From Rhodeus uyekii (taxonomy: Eukaryota; Chordata; Actinopteri; Cypriniformes; Acheilognathidae), in the NCBI GenBank assembly GCA_037043235.1, contig JAWRVZ010000051.1:4055501-4119500 (forward strand): a DNA stretch of 64,000 bases. Direction: 5' to 3'. Shown piece after piece: positions 35,118-45,772 of the stretch. The position numbers and the translations under genes were made by a program. The notes beneath the pieces are model-generated. The model saw only the letters and a program-made list of their open reading frames with translations. It was not told where the DNA came from and did not search any database. Within the stretch, counting starts at the first letter, position 1, and every line of letters starts with the position of its first letter.

Positions 35118-36666
35118 CCAACTAACAAAAATATGTTTTTAGAACGTTTTGCTAACATGACCATTAGGTTATAAAAACGTTATTTCTGAATGTTTTGTTA
35201 CATTTTAAAAACAGACAGCTTCTTTTTCTTTCTTTTTTTTTGCTTTATGTGAATGTTAGAGGAACATTCCATTCTATCATTTTGAAAATGTAAATTTTTT
35301 TAAAATTTAAAAATTTTTATTGTCAGGGTTCTGTCACTTCAGTCTAGTTTGTTCTTGGTTTTGTAACCTAGCCCTGACACTGCCAAATTGCCTTGTCTTT
35401 ATGTAAGCCTGTGGCTTCGAGTTTACTCAAGCTGACCGGTCTTGTTTGCAGGGAGTGGTGTTCGGATCCTGACACTTCGATCTGTGTCGGGATTCGGACA
35501 TTCATTCTCCCCTTGTCTTATGTGAGTTTGCTCGGGTCGTGCCCTCTCCTGTCCTTGTGTAGCACATGTTTTGTGTTTGTATCAGACGCATGCTTTCATG
35601 TCATTTGGTGTGAGCTGTATATTGTCTCCTGTCTATTGTCTTGACCCCTGCCCATCTTGTTATCTCATTATTGGTTAGTTTGCCCCACCTATCCTCCCTC
35701 ATTACCTGCTTTGTTTGTTCCCTTGTGTTTGCTGTCCTGTGCTAGATCGTCATCATGGTTTCCTGTCAAGTCAAGTCTGTTTTCCCCCCTGGGGTAGTTT
35801 TGTTTGTCTTTTATAAAATAAAAGCCCTTCACTGCATCTTTAAGTCCTCGCTCTTCCCCTCATCCCGTCGCCATCCCTGACAGTTATGGAAAATAACAAA
35901 GTCAAAATAACTTCATCAAGTAACACAAACACATCAAGTAAAAATAACTTTTTAGGTATTTTCCACGAACGTTGTACTCACAACATTTTATGAAACCAAT
36001 CAGCAAATAATAAAAGGACATTTGAGAACATAATTAATTATAAATAATGTCATAAGGATGTTCCAAGAACACTGTTCTAAGAGCATTGGGTCTCATTCAG
36101 TAATTGTAAGGATAATTTCTGCACAGCCTTTCCTTTACAGCCATTTGTCACTCTTGTCAAACATATGCCACTTGCAGACGTGCTTTCGCCAGATCATCTA
36201 GCAATGCTAAGTGTGTCATGTTCAAAACCACATGCTAAACATCTTTTATATAGACTTCTTATTAGATAACTGTACATGCAGATAAATCTGCGTTATTCAG
36301 AGAAATCTGAGTAATGTATATGATGAAATATATTTAAGATACATTTAAATTATATTATTAATTTGGTAATATAATATATGCTAATATAATAATCATAGTT
36401 ATGTTTAGATGAACTTGTTCCTAAATTTTTCATAAAATTATAATCAATATTAGATCAAAGATTTTTGGTAAAACAAAATACAATTTTGTGTTCACACACA
36501 CGTAAACGAGATCCATTTTTTCTCAACATTACGAGAATGTATATCAACTATTAATAATATTATAAGAATGTTCTATAAACATTATTTTAAGAACATTTTG
36601 TCCTAACATTTACACAAATTTTAAAGAACGTAAGTGGAAGTTATGGGAACATTTCCAGTTAGCTGG
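35118..36666. mobile_element. Probable old DNA element interrupted by a solo LTR
   Basis: The left side begins 'ccaactaacaaaaatatg' and carries 'tagaacgtttt' and 'aaaacgtta'. The right side ends 'gttatgggaacatttccagt' plus 'tagctgg' and carries 'agaatgttc' repeats. The ends look like degenerate inverted repeats (CCAACTAAC... against CCAGCTAAC...), and 'GAACGTT/AACATT' words recur throughout, as in a known group of fish repeats. The solo LTR at 35321-35882 splits it. Confidence 0.4.
35316..35887 (+). mobile_element. Solo LTR with degenerate TSD
   Basis: A 562-bp unit (35321-35882) starts TGTCAGGG and ends CCCTGACA. The flanks are TTTAT and GTTAT, sharing 4 of 5 bases. An AATAAA signal at about 35817-35822 lies about 60 bp before the end, in the expected position. 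The composition (GC-richer, T-rich strand) differs sharply from the flanks. Ty3/gypsy origin is likely but not proven. Confidence 0.8.
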
Positions 36667-38984
36667 AGTGGCACTAAAAAAGTGTTTTGACAGTTAAGTC
36701 ACACTTATGTGCATGATTTTGACACTGCATTATATGATGATATCAAACCATGTGTCATATTTGCTTATTATAGGGTTCGCTATCCCTGCTCCCGAAGAGA
36801 TACCTTCCTGCAGACTTCACATGGACAGTAGCTTTCCAGGATCAGGGTTGGACACCCAAAACTTATTACATTTTCTTAGAGCTATTAAAAAGTTTCTAAG
36901 CTATTTCCAGATTAATTTTAACCAAATCGTCCTGAAATAAAGTTTATTGCATGCATGAAATCAGTTCTTAAGTTTACAAAAGTGTCCTCCCAGATTAATC
37001 ACTGGTGTCCACTAAAATTTGACAACCAGTGCTCAAATAATTCTTTAACTCTAATATCTATTATTTTATCATTTAAAAAATATAAGTTTTTATGAAATAT
37101 TTAGCTAGTTTAGCATGGTGTTAAAGAAAACTGCCAATTGGCTTTATACTTTTTAATAGTTTGCATTTACATTCATGCAAAGGTGGTTTAAGTGCCCAAA
37201 ATTAAGTCTAATGTTGCTTCAAATGTTCAACTAGGAAGAATTAAAAAAGTTCAAAGACATAGTCTCTGTTTTTTGGAAAATAAAACATCAGTGAAAGCCT
37301 GTTTATGAATATGCAGACACCTAGTAAAGTCATGCAAAGAATAAACAATGATCCTCCAGCAGCATTGCTCCTGATCCCTGTGGGACTTTCTTGTGGAATG
37401 CATGCCCTTTTATATGAGGTCAACTGACTGTTCTTTTAGCTGTCTATATTTAATGTATTGTTCATAAGCAAGCTATCTAAGGCAAGAATGTAACCTTGAA
37501 ACAAATGCTTTGTCATATGGAAATGTGTGGGAAAAGTGTTGCATCGTGCAGCAAGTGATGTGAAGACATGAGAAAAGCTTAAATATAAATCCATCAGCCG
37601 TTGGAAACGTATCTTATTAACCAAAGCAACAAAAACCATCAGCATCAACCAAGTGCTGTTACTCTTGGCCACACACCACATGGCTCAAAAAAATTATTAC
37701 GCTGTCTGTTTTTTTTTTGTTAATACTGGAACATTTGTATTATTTGAAAAGTCAAGCACTCTTAGAACAGCCAATGTCCTTAGAAAAAGATCTCATGGAA
37801 ATCGTTGCTTCTATTTTCTGAAAAATGCAACAAAAAGTACCTACTTTGGTAAAATATATGCCATTTCTCACCATGGCTGATATCTAGAACAGGAACTCAC
37901 CTAGTTAATTTGGTGTCACTTCCTTTGAGGTCCTACCTTTTGGATAAAATTCTGAAATTTGTGCTTGAATAATGTCTATTATTTTCAAAGATCTCTCCAT
38001 TTTACACTCCAGTTCCTTCTGTAGAACTCATTAATATTGTAATAGGGTGGCAAGTTCAGTTAATACCCTGAACTGGCTCGTTAGAGTTACTTCATTATAA
38101 TGATATGAATTTAAATTAATGATCTCAGCTCAGCATTATCTGTAAAGCTTGTCAGAAGTCTGTGTTCCAGATGAACAGGATATCAGACAAAGTGTTAATC
38201 ATTTGCAAAAACTCATCACCACGAAACTTGCTGCTGTGAATTTAGCGTTAGCTCAGAATTGTAACATATTCACACACAAAAAATGAAAATGATAACTGAT
38301 CATTCAAGGACAACATAAATATAATGTGTGACACTTTCACTAATACTGTTCATTGTGTTTAATCTAATAGCAAACATGCGTGTAAATTTAATTAGAACAG
38401 AGCATCCTAGGGAATTAATTATTGTGAATATCAGGGTATCAGAGTTTTTCTTTGTCTTGTTAAAACACAGAGGGAGCCTTTTCTTTCCTGCAGGCATCTG
38501 TTAGTGACTTTGATGTCTAAATACCTCGACCCATATCAAGATGACACGCATAAGGCAGGGGATGTACTACGATGAGTTCTGTGTTCTCTGGAGACGAGGA
38601 AATCCTGAAGCAACCACAGTTTCAGCTCATCCACAGGGACCTGAATAAAGAAGTGAAATGTCAATCAATCAGTCAATCCATCATTCATTCAATCAATCAC
38701 AAGTGAATACAATCCATATATATTTTAAATATGATTGCATTGTATTGTCCCATCTAAAAAGGAGACACCAAAAGCACAAGGGAACCTTCATTGGAAAAAA
38801 TGCTTCTCTAAAACTGATTCTCAGTTGTTTCCAGCTGAAATGATCACTAGTGACAGTAAACAACTTCTGTTCACAAATTATGAATACAAGGGCATATTAT
38901 AGATCAAGAAAGACTTATTTTTGTGATGTTCCTTCACAAATAACACCCACTTTTTTGGAGCATGATTTGCCAAGTCACCTTTAT
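36667..38984. other. Non-coding stretch
   Basis: No gene is recognised. At 36780-36860 there is a short dispersed motif ('ttccaggatcagggttggac') also common in fish genomes; a related one is near 41200-41260. Confidence 0.5.
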
Positions 38985-40250
38985 GTATATAACGCTTTTT
39001 ACAATACCAATTGTTTCAAAGAAGCTTTACAGTGATGACATGTGAAGGATTATAATGTGTTAAGAGCTCGCTCAAGTACTAGGGAACTAAACCATTTAGT
39101 GCTTTGTTAGTAATTAGCAAGATTTACAATGTTGAATTGAGAGCCAATATAGTGTTGACAGAACCGGACTAATATGGTCATACTTCCTGGTTCTAGTAAG
39201 AACTCTAGCTGCTGCGTTTGGACCAGCTGGAGTTTGTTTAATAAGCATTCAGGACACCTAGTTGAGCATTACAATAATCTAGCCTAGCATGAATAAATTT
39301 TGTGCCGCAGAAGTTCAATAAAATCAATACAAAAAAAAGATGTATGAATGAATGAAACATACAGATGCTACAAATGTGGCTTTCAAATGAAAGATTGGTA
39401 AGCACACCCAGGTTTCTAACTGATGATGAAGACTTGACAGAGGAGCCATCAAGTGACAGAATTCTAGGTTATTACACGAAGAGGTTTTTTGTCTAGTAAT
39501 TAGAATCTCTGTTTTGTATGGAAGCACGTTTCCACCACAGTTAAGTAAAACAATATGATTCTTTAAGTCATAATAATGAGACATTTTCTCGTAATAATAA
39601 CCTTGCATTTACACACATTAACTAGGGAGTGTGTCACTCCCTTCTGCTCTGCTCTTTTGCACAGCACATGCGTAGAAGTACGAGAAACTATGTCATTATG
39701 AGATTGTTTTATTGATTGAATCATATTTTACTCAATGGAAGTAACATGGCGGAAACAGGCTTTATTTCAATTATATATACACCTTTAATTTTGTGAATTT
39801 GTAAGTTTTGTCGTGGTTTAAAGAAATATAGAGCAGAGTATCAGCGGACCAGTGAAAACTAATGCCATGCTTACTAATGATATCTACCAAGGTTAGCATA
39901 CAGGGTAAATGGGTCCTAGTACTGAGCCTTGTGGTACTCCATACTGAAATTGCGATCGATATGATACCTCATTTACTGCTTCAAACTGATAACGGTAAGA
40001 TAAGTATGATTTGTACCATGTCAATGCAATTCCACTAATGCCAACATAATTTTCGAGTCTATTCAAAGCAATGTCGTGGTCGATAACATAAAATGTAGCA
40101 CTAAGATCCAGTAACACTAATAGAGAGATGCAACCACAATTAGAAATCAGTCTCAGTTCTATAATAGAGTCTAAATCCTGACTGGAAATCTTTCAGGAAC
40201 ATAGCTGTGAGGATACTGCCTTCTCTAGTAAAGGTAGATTCAAGATTTTA
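38985..40250 (-). pseudogene. Decayed LINE (non-LTR) reverse transcriptase
   Basis: On the minus strand, in order from high to low coordinate, are parts of a fish CR1/L2/Rex-type ORF2. A segment reading 'CISLLVLLDLSATFYVIDHD' lies at about 40075-40135, followed by 'GISGIALTWYKSYLS' and 'YGVPQGSVLGP', which are RT motifs. After an interruption comes 'LDGSSVKSSSSVRNLGVL' (about 39395-39450). The C-terminal 'RTRKYDHISPVLSTLYWL' lies at about 39130-39185, then a 3' end with 'caattgtttcaaagaagctt' complement near 39010. The first catalytic aspartate (usually F-D-x-x-D-H) is replaced by Tyr (FYVIDHD), the YADD motif is missing, and there are stops. It is non-functional. Confidence 0.85.
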
Positions 40251-42439
40251 TATGTAAACAATTACATTTCAATATTTGCATCACACATCCAGGTCCATAT
40301 AACTTTTCGGACATAAACTTCCTCTGCACCTCACTCAGTACATTACTACAATGCAGAGCCCTCAGGCATGTGTCCCATCAAACACGAGTCATAAAAAACA
40401 AGCTACAATGGCATGGTTGCTTCAGCAAATTCATTTCATCTCACATTTGCTTTTGTTAACACTATTGATTATGATTAGTGTGAATGTACATTTAAAAGGT
40501 AACCTTTTACTGCCACTCACACAGAAATGTAATTCCCGAATTGCTATGATATGCACAGTAACCAACATAATAAAATATTGCCAGAACTGCCATCTGATTC
40601 AAATAAAACTGAACATCCTTTTAGCGACACCCACTGGCCATTTCACTTTGAAAATGTCACAAAACTTGCAAGAATCAATATAATGTTATTTTGCAGGAAT
40701 ATCGCCACAGGCACACTTTTGCAATGAGCCAGAGTTTGAATAACTGTATCATTCCCATAAAAAACATAAAAGCAAATGTACAGCACCCTGATGAAGACAC
40801 ACTGAGATACTTCATCTGATAATACTGACAGATTGGTAATAAAAACCTGTGCTGGGTAAAATCTGCTCATTCTCAGTGGCATTATCTTTCTCACTGTCTC
40901 GATGATTAGCTAATTGCTATTTAGTCACCTAATTAGGTTCCTCATCAATCAAATTTCACACTAATTACATACATAGTAGGTCTACAGCTCTGCTGAAGAT
41001 ATCAGAGCTTTGAAAATTTCACCCTTTTATACCACAATGATAAACATCTACAATTTACACCAAGACGTTCAGATGATTCAACAACTAAGGGCTGATTAAA
41101 TAGGTGACAAAATACTTGAAACGAAGGTTAAGAGCCATAAAATAACTCTTTCAATCTAACAATTCTTACTACTAACTAATGGCCCGGATGTGCCACTCCA
41201 GAGTTTATCAGGGTTGGAGCTGAACTCTGTAGGACAGTGGCCCTCCAGGACCTCCTGGTGGACGTGGATCTACGTTTTGAACCTTCCATTTAAAGCACAT
41301 TCATCTGGGCTCTCAAACAACACTCTTCCGATTTGCTTCTTCCTCTGCATCCTATATGTAACAACTCTGTCTTATGTGATTGGTTGGGCATCCTTCTCAC
41401 TGGTAGATGAGCGAATAAATCTGCTTCTACCCCACTCCTTTATGGAGATGGAGTGTCCTTGGTTAGAGTTTGCGGCCCATCTTTTATCTTTTACACAGGG
41501 TTATTTGTTAAAGACTATGCCCTCTCCTCACTTCCATCTCTCTGGATGTCTTACAGGACCAGAGGCAGGTTTTCTATTAGACACAGCATGAATTATGAAA
41601 CGCAGGCAGTCAGGAGGTGATAGACAGTGAGTCATAATACATGTACAACACTGGTGGGGTCACTGTAGCTGTTTTACTACGTCAAATGTGGCTGAAGGCA
41701 ACCCCAGTATATAAACAGAAAATATGCCTCGTGAAATAAGTGCGTCAGATCACACACACACTCACACATGACCTTAATTCACAAGCTAGTGGATGTTCTC
41801 AGAAAATATAATTTTACGTAGAACATAATTTTTCTCTCGCTCTCCATTTAATTGCCAGTAATATGATTTTTGTTGCTGTGGTATGAAAATGGTATCGAAA
41901 TGAGAAAAAATTCCTGAAATAATTTTTCTCCTGAATTTTAAGGGATACACTTTAATTTGATCAATTTAACTATAATGGGAACCATAAATGGCAAAACTCT
42001 ATTATTACTATTGACTGCATTCTTACTGTTATTATTCTTCCTATCAATACTTGATTCTGATTGGTCAATCATGCCATCCAACGGTATGTTATTCCCAGAT
42101 AACCACTAGTAAAAACTCGATAACAGGCTCATATTTTGTGTGCAATTCTGAAATTGTCACCCGGCATTGAAGATTTGCTCTCCTGTTTCATACAAATGCA
42201 GCTGCTGCCATTTTGCAGTGGTTGTTTTGAACACTGTAATGCATAATTGCAGCAGTTTAATCTCAAATCAGTATGTCTTATTCCCATAATTAGTTATGTG
42301 GTCAAATAACATGAAGTAAGATGTATGACTGTAACGTATCTAGTTTGTACTTGCTACAACTACTTTCTCTGCAGAACCTTTGCATTTAAAGACCCAAAAA
42401 ATTCAACTCGAGTCAGTATTTCTTGTCTCATTAGCTCAC
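40251..42439. other. Non-coding stretch
   Basis: No gene is recognised. At 41200-41260 is a dispersed motif ('agctgaactctgtaggacag'). A 133-codon frame at 41190-41591 starts inside that motif and has no known domain. The block 40885-40985 is rich in TAAT cores ('agctaattgc', 'cctaattagg') and might be regulatory. Confidence 0.45.
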
Positions 42440-42655
42440 ACTCAGCGGTGTGAGTAGAACTGGAACAGTTATGTTGGTGCTGTGTGAGATTTAGGGGGGT
42501 GAGTGTAACAGAGGCAATCTAAAGAGCTGTGCGTGTAAACCTCACTCCCCTGCCCTCAGGAGGTGCACTGGTGACTGACTTAAGCATCCTTGTGAGTGTG
42601 CCCACCTACCATGCCGGAAATGCTGGTTTTGAATACAGCTTGGAGCAAGTCAAAC
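42440..42655 (+). repeat. tRNA-like repeat unit, plus strand
   Basis: It shares the order of the minus-strand array at 21635-22335: 'gtgagatttaggggggtgag', 'gagctgtgcgtgtaaacctc', 'ggtgcactggtgactgac', then the tRNA-like core with 'TTAAGCATCCTTGTGAG' (A-box), 'ACCTACCATGCCGG' (anticodon arm) and 'GGTTTTGAATAC' (B-box). It is a single unit and is not a functional tRNA. Confidence 0.6.
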
Positions 42656-44315
42656 CAGACAATGTCAATTTTTCCCTGGCAGGCAGCAATTATCAGTTTT
42701 ATTTAATTACATTACTATTGATAAAAGGTTTTTTATAGGCAAAACGTTTCATTTAATAGAGGTATTCATCTTGTTATCAATATCATTGACCTTGATATTA
42801 CTTGGTTTCTGATCAAAAGAAAAGTATTTTCTTTTGTGTTCTCTCAAGAGTGAAATCCCAAGGGGTTACAAGTCAAAGTCCTTGAGTCTGTAGCGCAGTC
42901 ATACAATTCCTCTCCTGGGGACTTCTGCCACTTTCCATACTGTCAAAGTCCTATTCTCTCTGGCAGAGACAAATGGACAGGCCCTGCTCTGCATCAGCCA
43001 CTAAAAGTGCTGCATCTCCAGAGTACAATTGAGTCTTTTTCTCAAAACTCAAGGAAATTCAGTTAACCGCATTTGTAACAATGAAGACGGGACCAGCACA
43101 AGAACAGAAATTGGGTTCCTCATTTTTTCATACCACACTACACTTTTAATACCTGCTCATACTTTTAACATTTACATTTACATGTATGCATTTGGCAGAC
43201 GCTTTTATGAAAAAGTGACTTACATTGCATTCAAGAAACACATTGAATCAGTTTTTAAGCACACGGATCCTAAGTAATGTAATCAAGGTCATGTCATATG
43301 GTGCCTTACTTTCTATTCTGTATATCATTAGCCATGCGGATCTTTTTTTTTTTTTTGTCTGGTCATATGTCATCTACAAAGTGATGAATATTGGTGCATT
43401 TACACTGACATTAAATCAGATTCACATGTAGCTGTATTACACTCAGATGTAACTTACAAGTATATAAGTACTATTACTATTTTAATACTTGTAGTAATAT
43501 CTTTTTAGTTTATTAAAGTTTACCCCCAGTAAACTACTAGATTAGAAGTTTTATACTGCAAGTATACTAGTAATATAAGTTTTCTAGTAAGAAAGTTTTC
43601 TTTAAGTGAACAACATCATTATTAGTTTACTATTTTCATATTGGTTTTGTTCTTTAAGCATATTACTATGCTCCTATTTGTATTATTTTGTCATACTTGT
43701 AATATACCTTTGACTGTACTTTACCTATTAAAAGTACATGTATCCTTTTTTTAATCAACACTTAATGTAGGTAAGTTTCATTAAATAGAAAAAGCAACAT
43801 TTTAATAAAAAGCTGAGAAAATCGCATTTTTTTCTGGACAAGGCTATGTCCAGATGGTATTCAGAGTGATGATCAAAACACAGACAGAGATTGAGTCCAT
43901 CAACACCCTCAAAGCTTCACAGTAGTTTCCTCTTCATGGGTTGAACATTTCATTCAGTAACAGTTAAATCCATGAAGAGGAGTTCAAGGTAGTTTTGATT
44001 CCTATGCTGTTTAAATGTTTGATGGTCACGTAGCTTATTTACGTAAGCAATATTATATCACTTGTTTCTGCTTCTTCCTCACCTGTGTTTTGATCTGGAG
44101 ATTTTGTACAAGAAGTGAAAAATCATCCCTGTTTTTTTTAAATAAATCAATGCAAGTTTATATGACTGTATGTAAAACTATGAAAAAAATTGAATAGGCT
44201 ACTCAATCAAAAGAATAAACACAACTACAAGCCAAGTATACTTAGAATACTCAATTATATTTTTAAAATAAACTTTAAATATACTTAGACCTTTGTGTCG
44301 ATATACGTCAAGTTT
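42656..44315. other. Non-coding stretch with SINE tail and AAGTATACTT-type repeats
   Basis: At 43171-43250 'atgcatttggcagacgcttt' and 'gacttacattgcattcaaga' form the 3' tail of a SINE on the minus strand. From 43440 onward, words such as 'aagtatat', 'agtatac' and 'tttactt' recur, as in an AT-rich palindromic repeat that continues on both sides of the following hAT element. A perfect 11-bp inverted repeat (CCTCTTCATGG / CCATGAAGAGG) lies at 43929-43980. Confidence 0.45.
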
Positions 44316-44869
44316 ACTTAAGTCAGTGCTTCTCAATTATTTTCTGTCGCGCCCCCCCTAGGAAGAAGTAAACATTTCGCGCGCCCCCCCTCCCCCTATT
44401 TTGGAACTTTCGCTTTATTGTTTCCATGGCAACGCGTCATGATTGTCACGTGACAGACCGCAGACACAAAAAGCGCTGTTTGATAGATGTTTCACATTTA
44501 TTTAGTTTTTTCTTTTTTATTCAAAATGGTCACTAACTTGTTGGCATATTCAGATTCTCAGATATGTGGAAGTGAATGTTTGTCGCTTAAAAACCTTTAT
44601 AATGATCAAGTTCTCTGAGCGCGTCTTTTTTGGATCAGTGCCAGATAGCGCGTGAAAACACGTGTGAATTTAGCGATTGATCACGTGACACATGAACACC
44701 TGTGTGATCGTACACATCAACGGGTGAAGGGTTTGTTATCTGAACTTCATATCTGCAGCTCTTGTTCAGTGCAAGAAAACCTACTCCCTGACAAAAAAAG
44801 CATGTTCCCCACGGTCACGCGCGCCCCCCCTGGCATCGCCCCCACTATTTGAGAACCACTGACTTAAGT
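44316..44869. mobile_element. hAT-type non-autonomous element with 8-bp TSD
   Basis: The 538-bp element 44324-44861 has terminal inverted repeats: left CAGTGCTTCTCAATTA and right (reverse complement) CAGTGGTTCTCAAATA. Next to them are matching C-rich blocks with GCGCCCCCC. It is flanked by a perfect 8-bp duplication ACTTAAGT (44316-44323 and 44862-44869). CAGTGGTTCTCAAA ends and 8-bp TSDs are hallmarks of the hAT (Charlie-like) superfamily. There is no transposase inside. It is GC-richer than the host DNA and sits in an AAGTATACTT-rich repeat. Confidence 0.92.
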
Positions 44870-45435
44870 GCAATTTAAGTATATTTCTGAGAAGTACATA
44901 AAAGTAGACAAAGTATACTTTCAAATGTTTCAGTTTAAAATAAGTATACTGAAAAAAGGCAGGACTTAAGTAGGCTACATGATTCAGGGGAACACATGAC
45001 TATATTAAAAATTGAAATCAAGGAAACAATGAAGAACCAATCAGAACATCACATTAAAATTAGAGGTGTTCGGCTTCATGTGGTGAAAGGAGAGAGTTGC
45101 CCCTTTCAGTCGAGGGGACGGAATTGAAAACAGCTGTCAAGTTGTACACTTTCTTGCGTGCTTTATCACAGATGATGTGAATTTGAGGCAATATTTATGA
45201 AATATATGGAAGCAGCAGAAAAACTTTTCATGCACTGTTTAATACATGCGGAGATCAAGGAATCATGTGACATGAATCAAAAACAGATATGAGAAATATT
45301 TTTTGGGGGGGAATTTTCCCTGTAATATGTTTATGGCAACATCAATCAATAATGATTCATATGATTATAATAAAAATGTTAATTCGGTTTTAAATGAATT
45401 TAATTTTTGAAAAACTATTTTCCATTTAAACACGG
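44870..45435. other. Non-coding stretch
   Basis: It begins with the right half of the AAGTATACTT-type repeat interrupted by the hAT element ('aagtatactttc', 'aaataagtatactg'). The rest is unrecognised. Confidence 0.4.
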
Positions 45436-45772
45436 TTAGGCTCGGATTTGATTTAGTTTTCAGTTTGTTTTGCTGTGAGTTGGTAATTAGTTCCGTTTTC
45501 CTCTGTCCTCTGCCTATTTCTCTCCTTAGTTACTAATTGATTTGAGTTTCATTTCAGGTGTCTTGTTAATTAGTCTCGTTAGTTCCTCAGTTTGCATTGC
45601 ATTTAAGCCCTGTGTTTAGTCCTGCCTGGTTGTCTGTTGTTGTTGCTATTTTACTGGTTGTTTCGTTCTTGTTTAGAGAAAGCTGAATAATTTTGTTTGT
45701 TAAACTTCATTATAAATAACGACTGCTACATTTAGATTTAGTTTCATCTCTGTCTGTAACCAGTGCTGTGAC
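45436..45772 (+). mobile_element. Possible decayed LTR
   Basis: A T-rich block with the composition and word use of the other LTRs here ('cctgcctggttgtctgttg', 'tgtctgtaaccagtgctgtg', ending GTGACAC). A TG start, a polyadenylation signal and a TSD cannot be confirmed. Confidence 0.25.

Noticed and set aside
41190..41591. 133-codon open frame
   Set aside because: It begins within a dispersed repeat motif and has no known domain. Hydrophobic stretches are expected from T-rich DNA.
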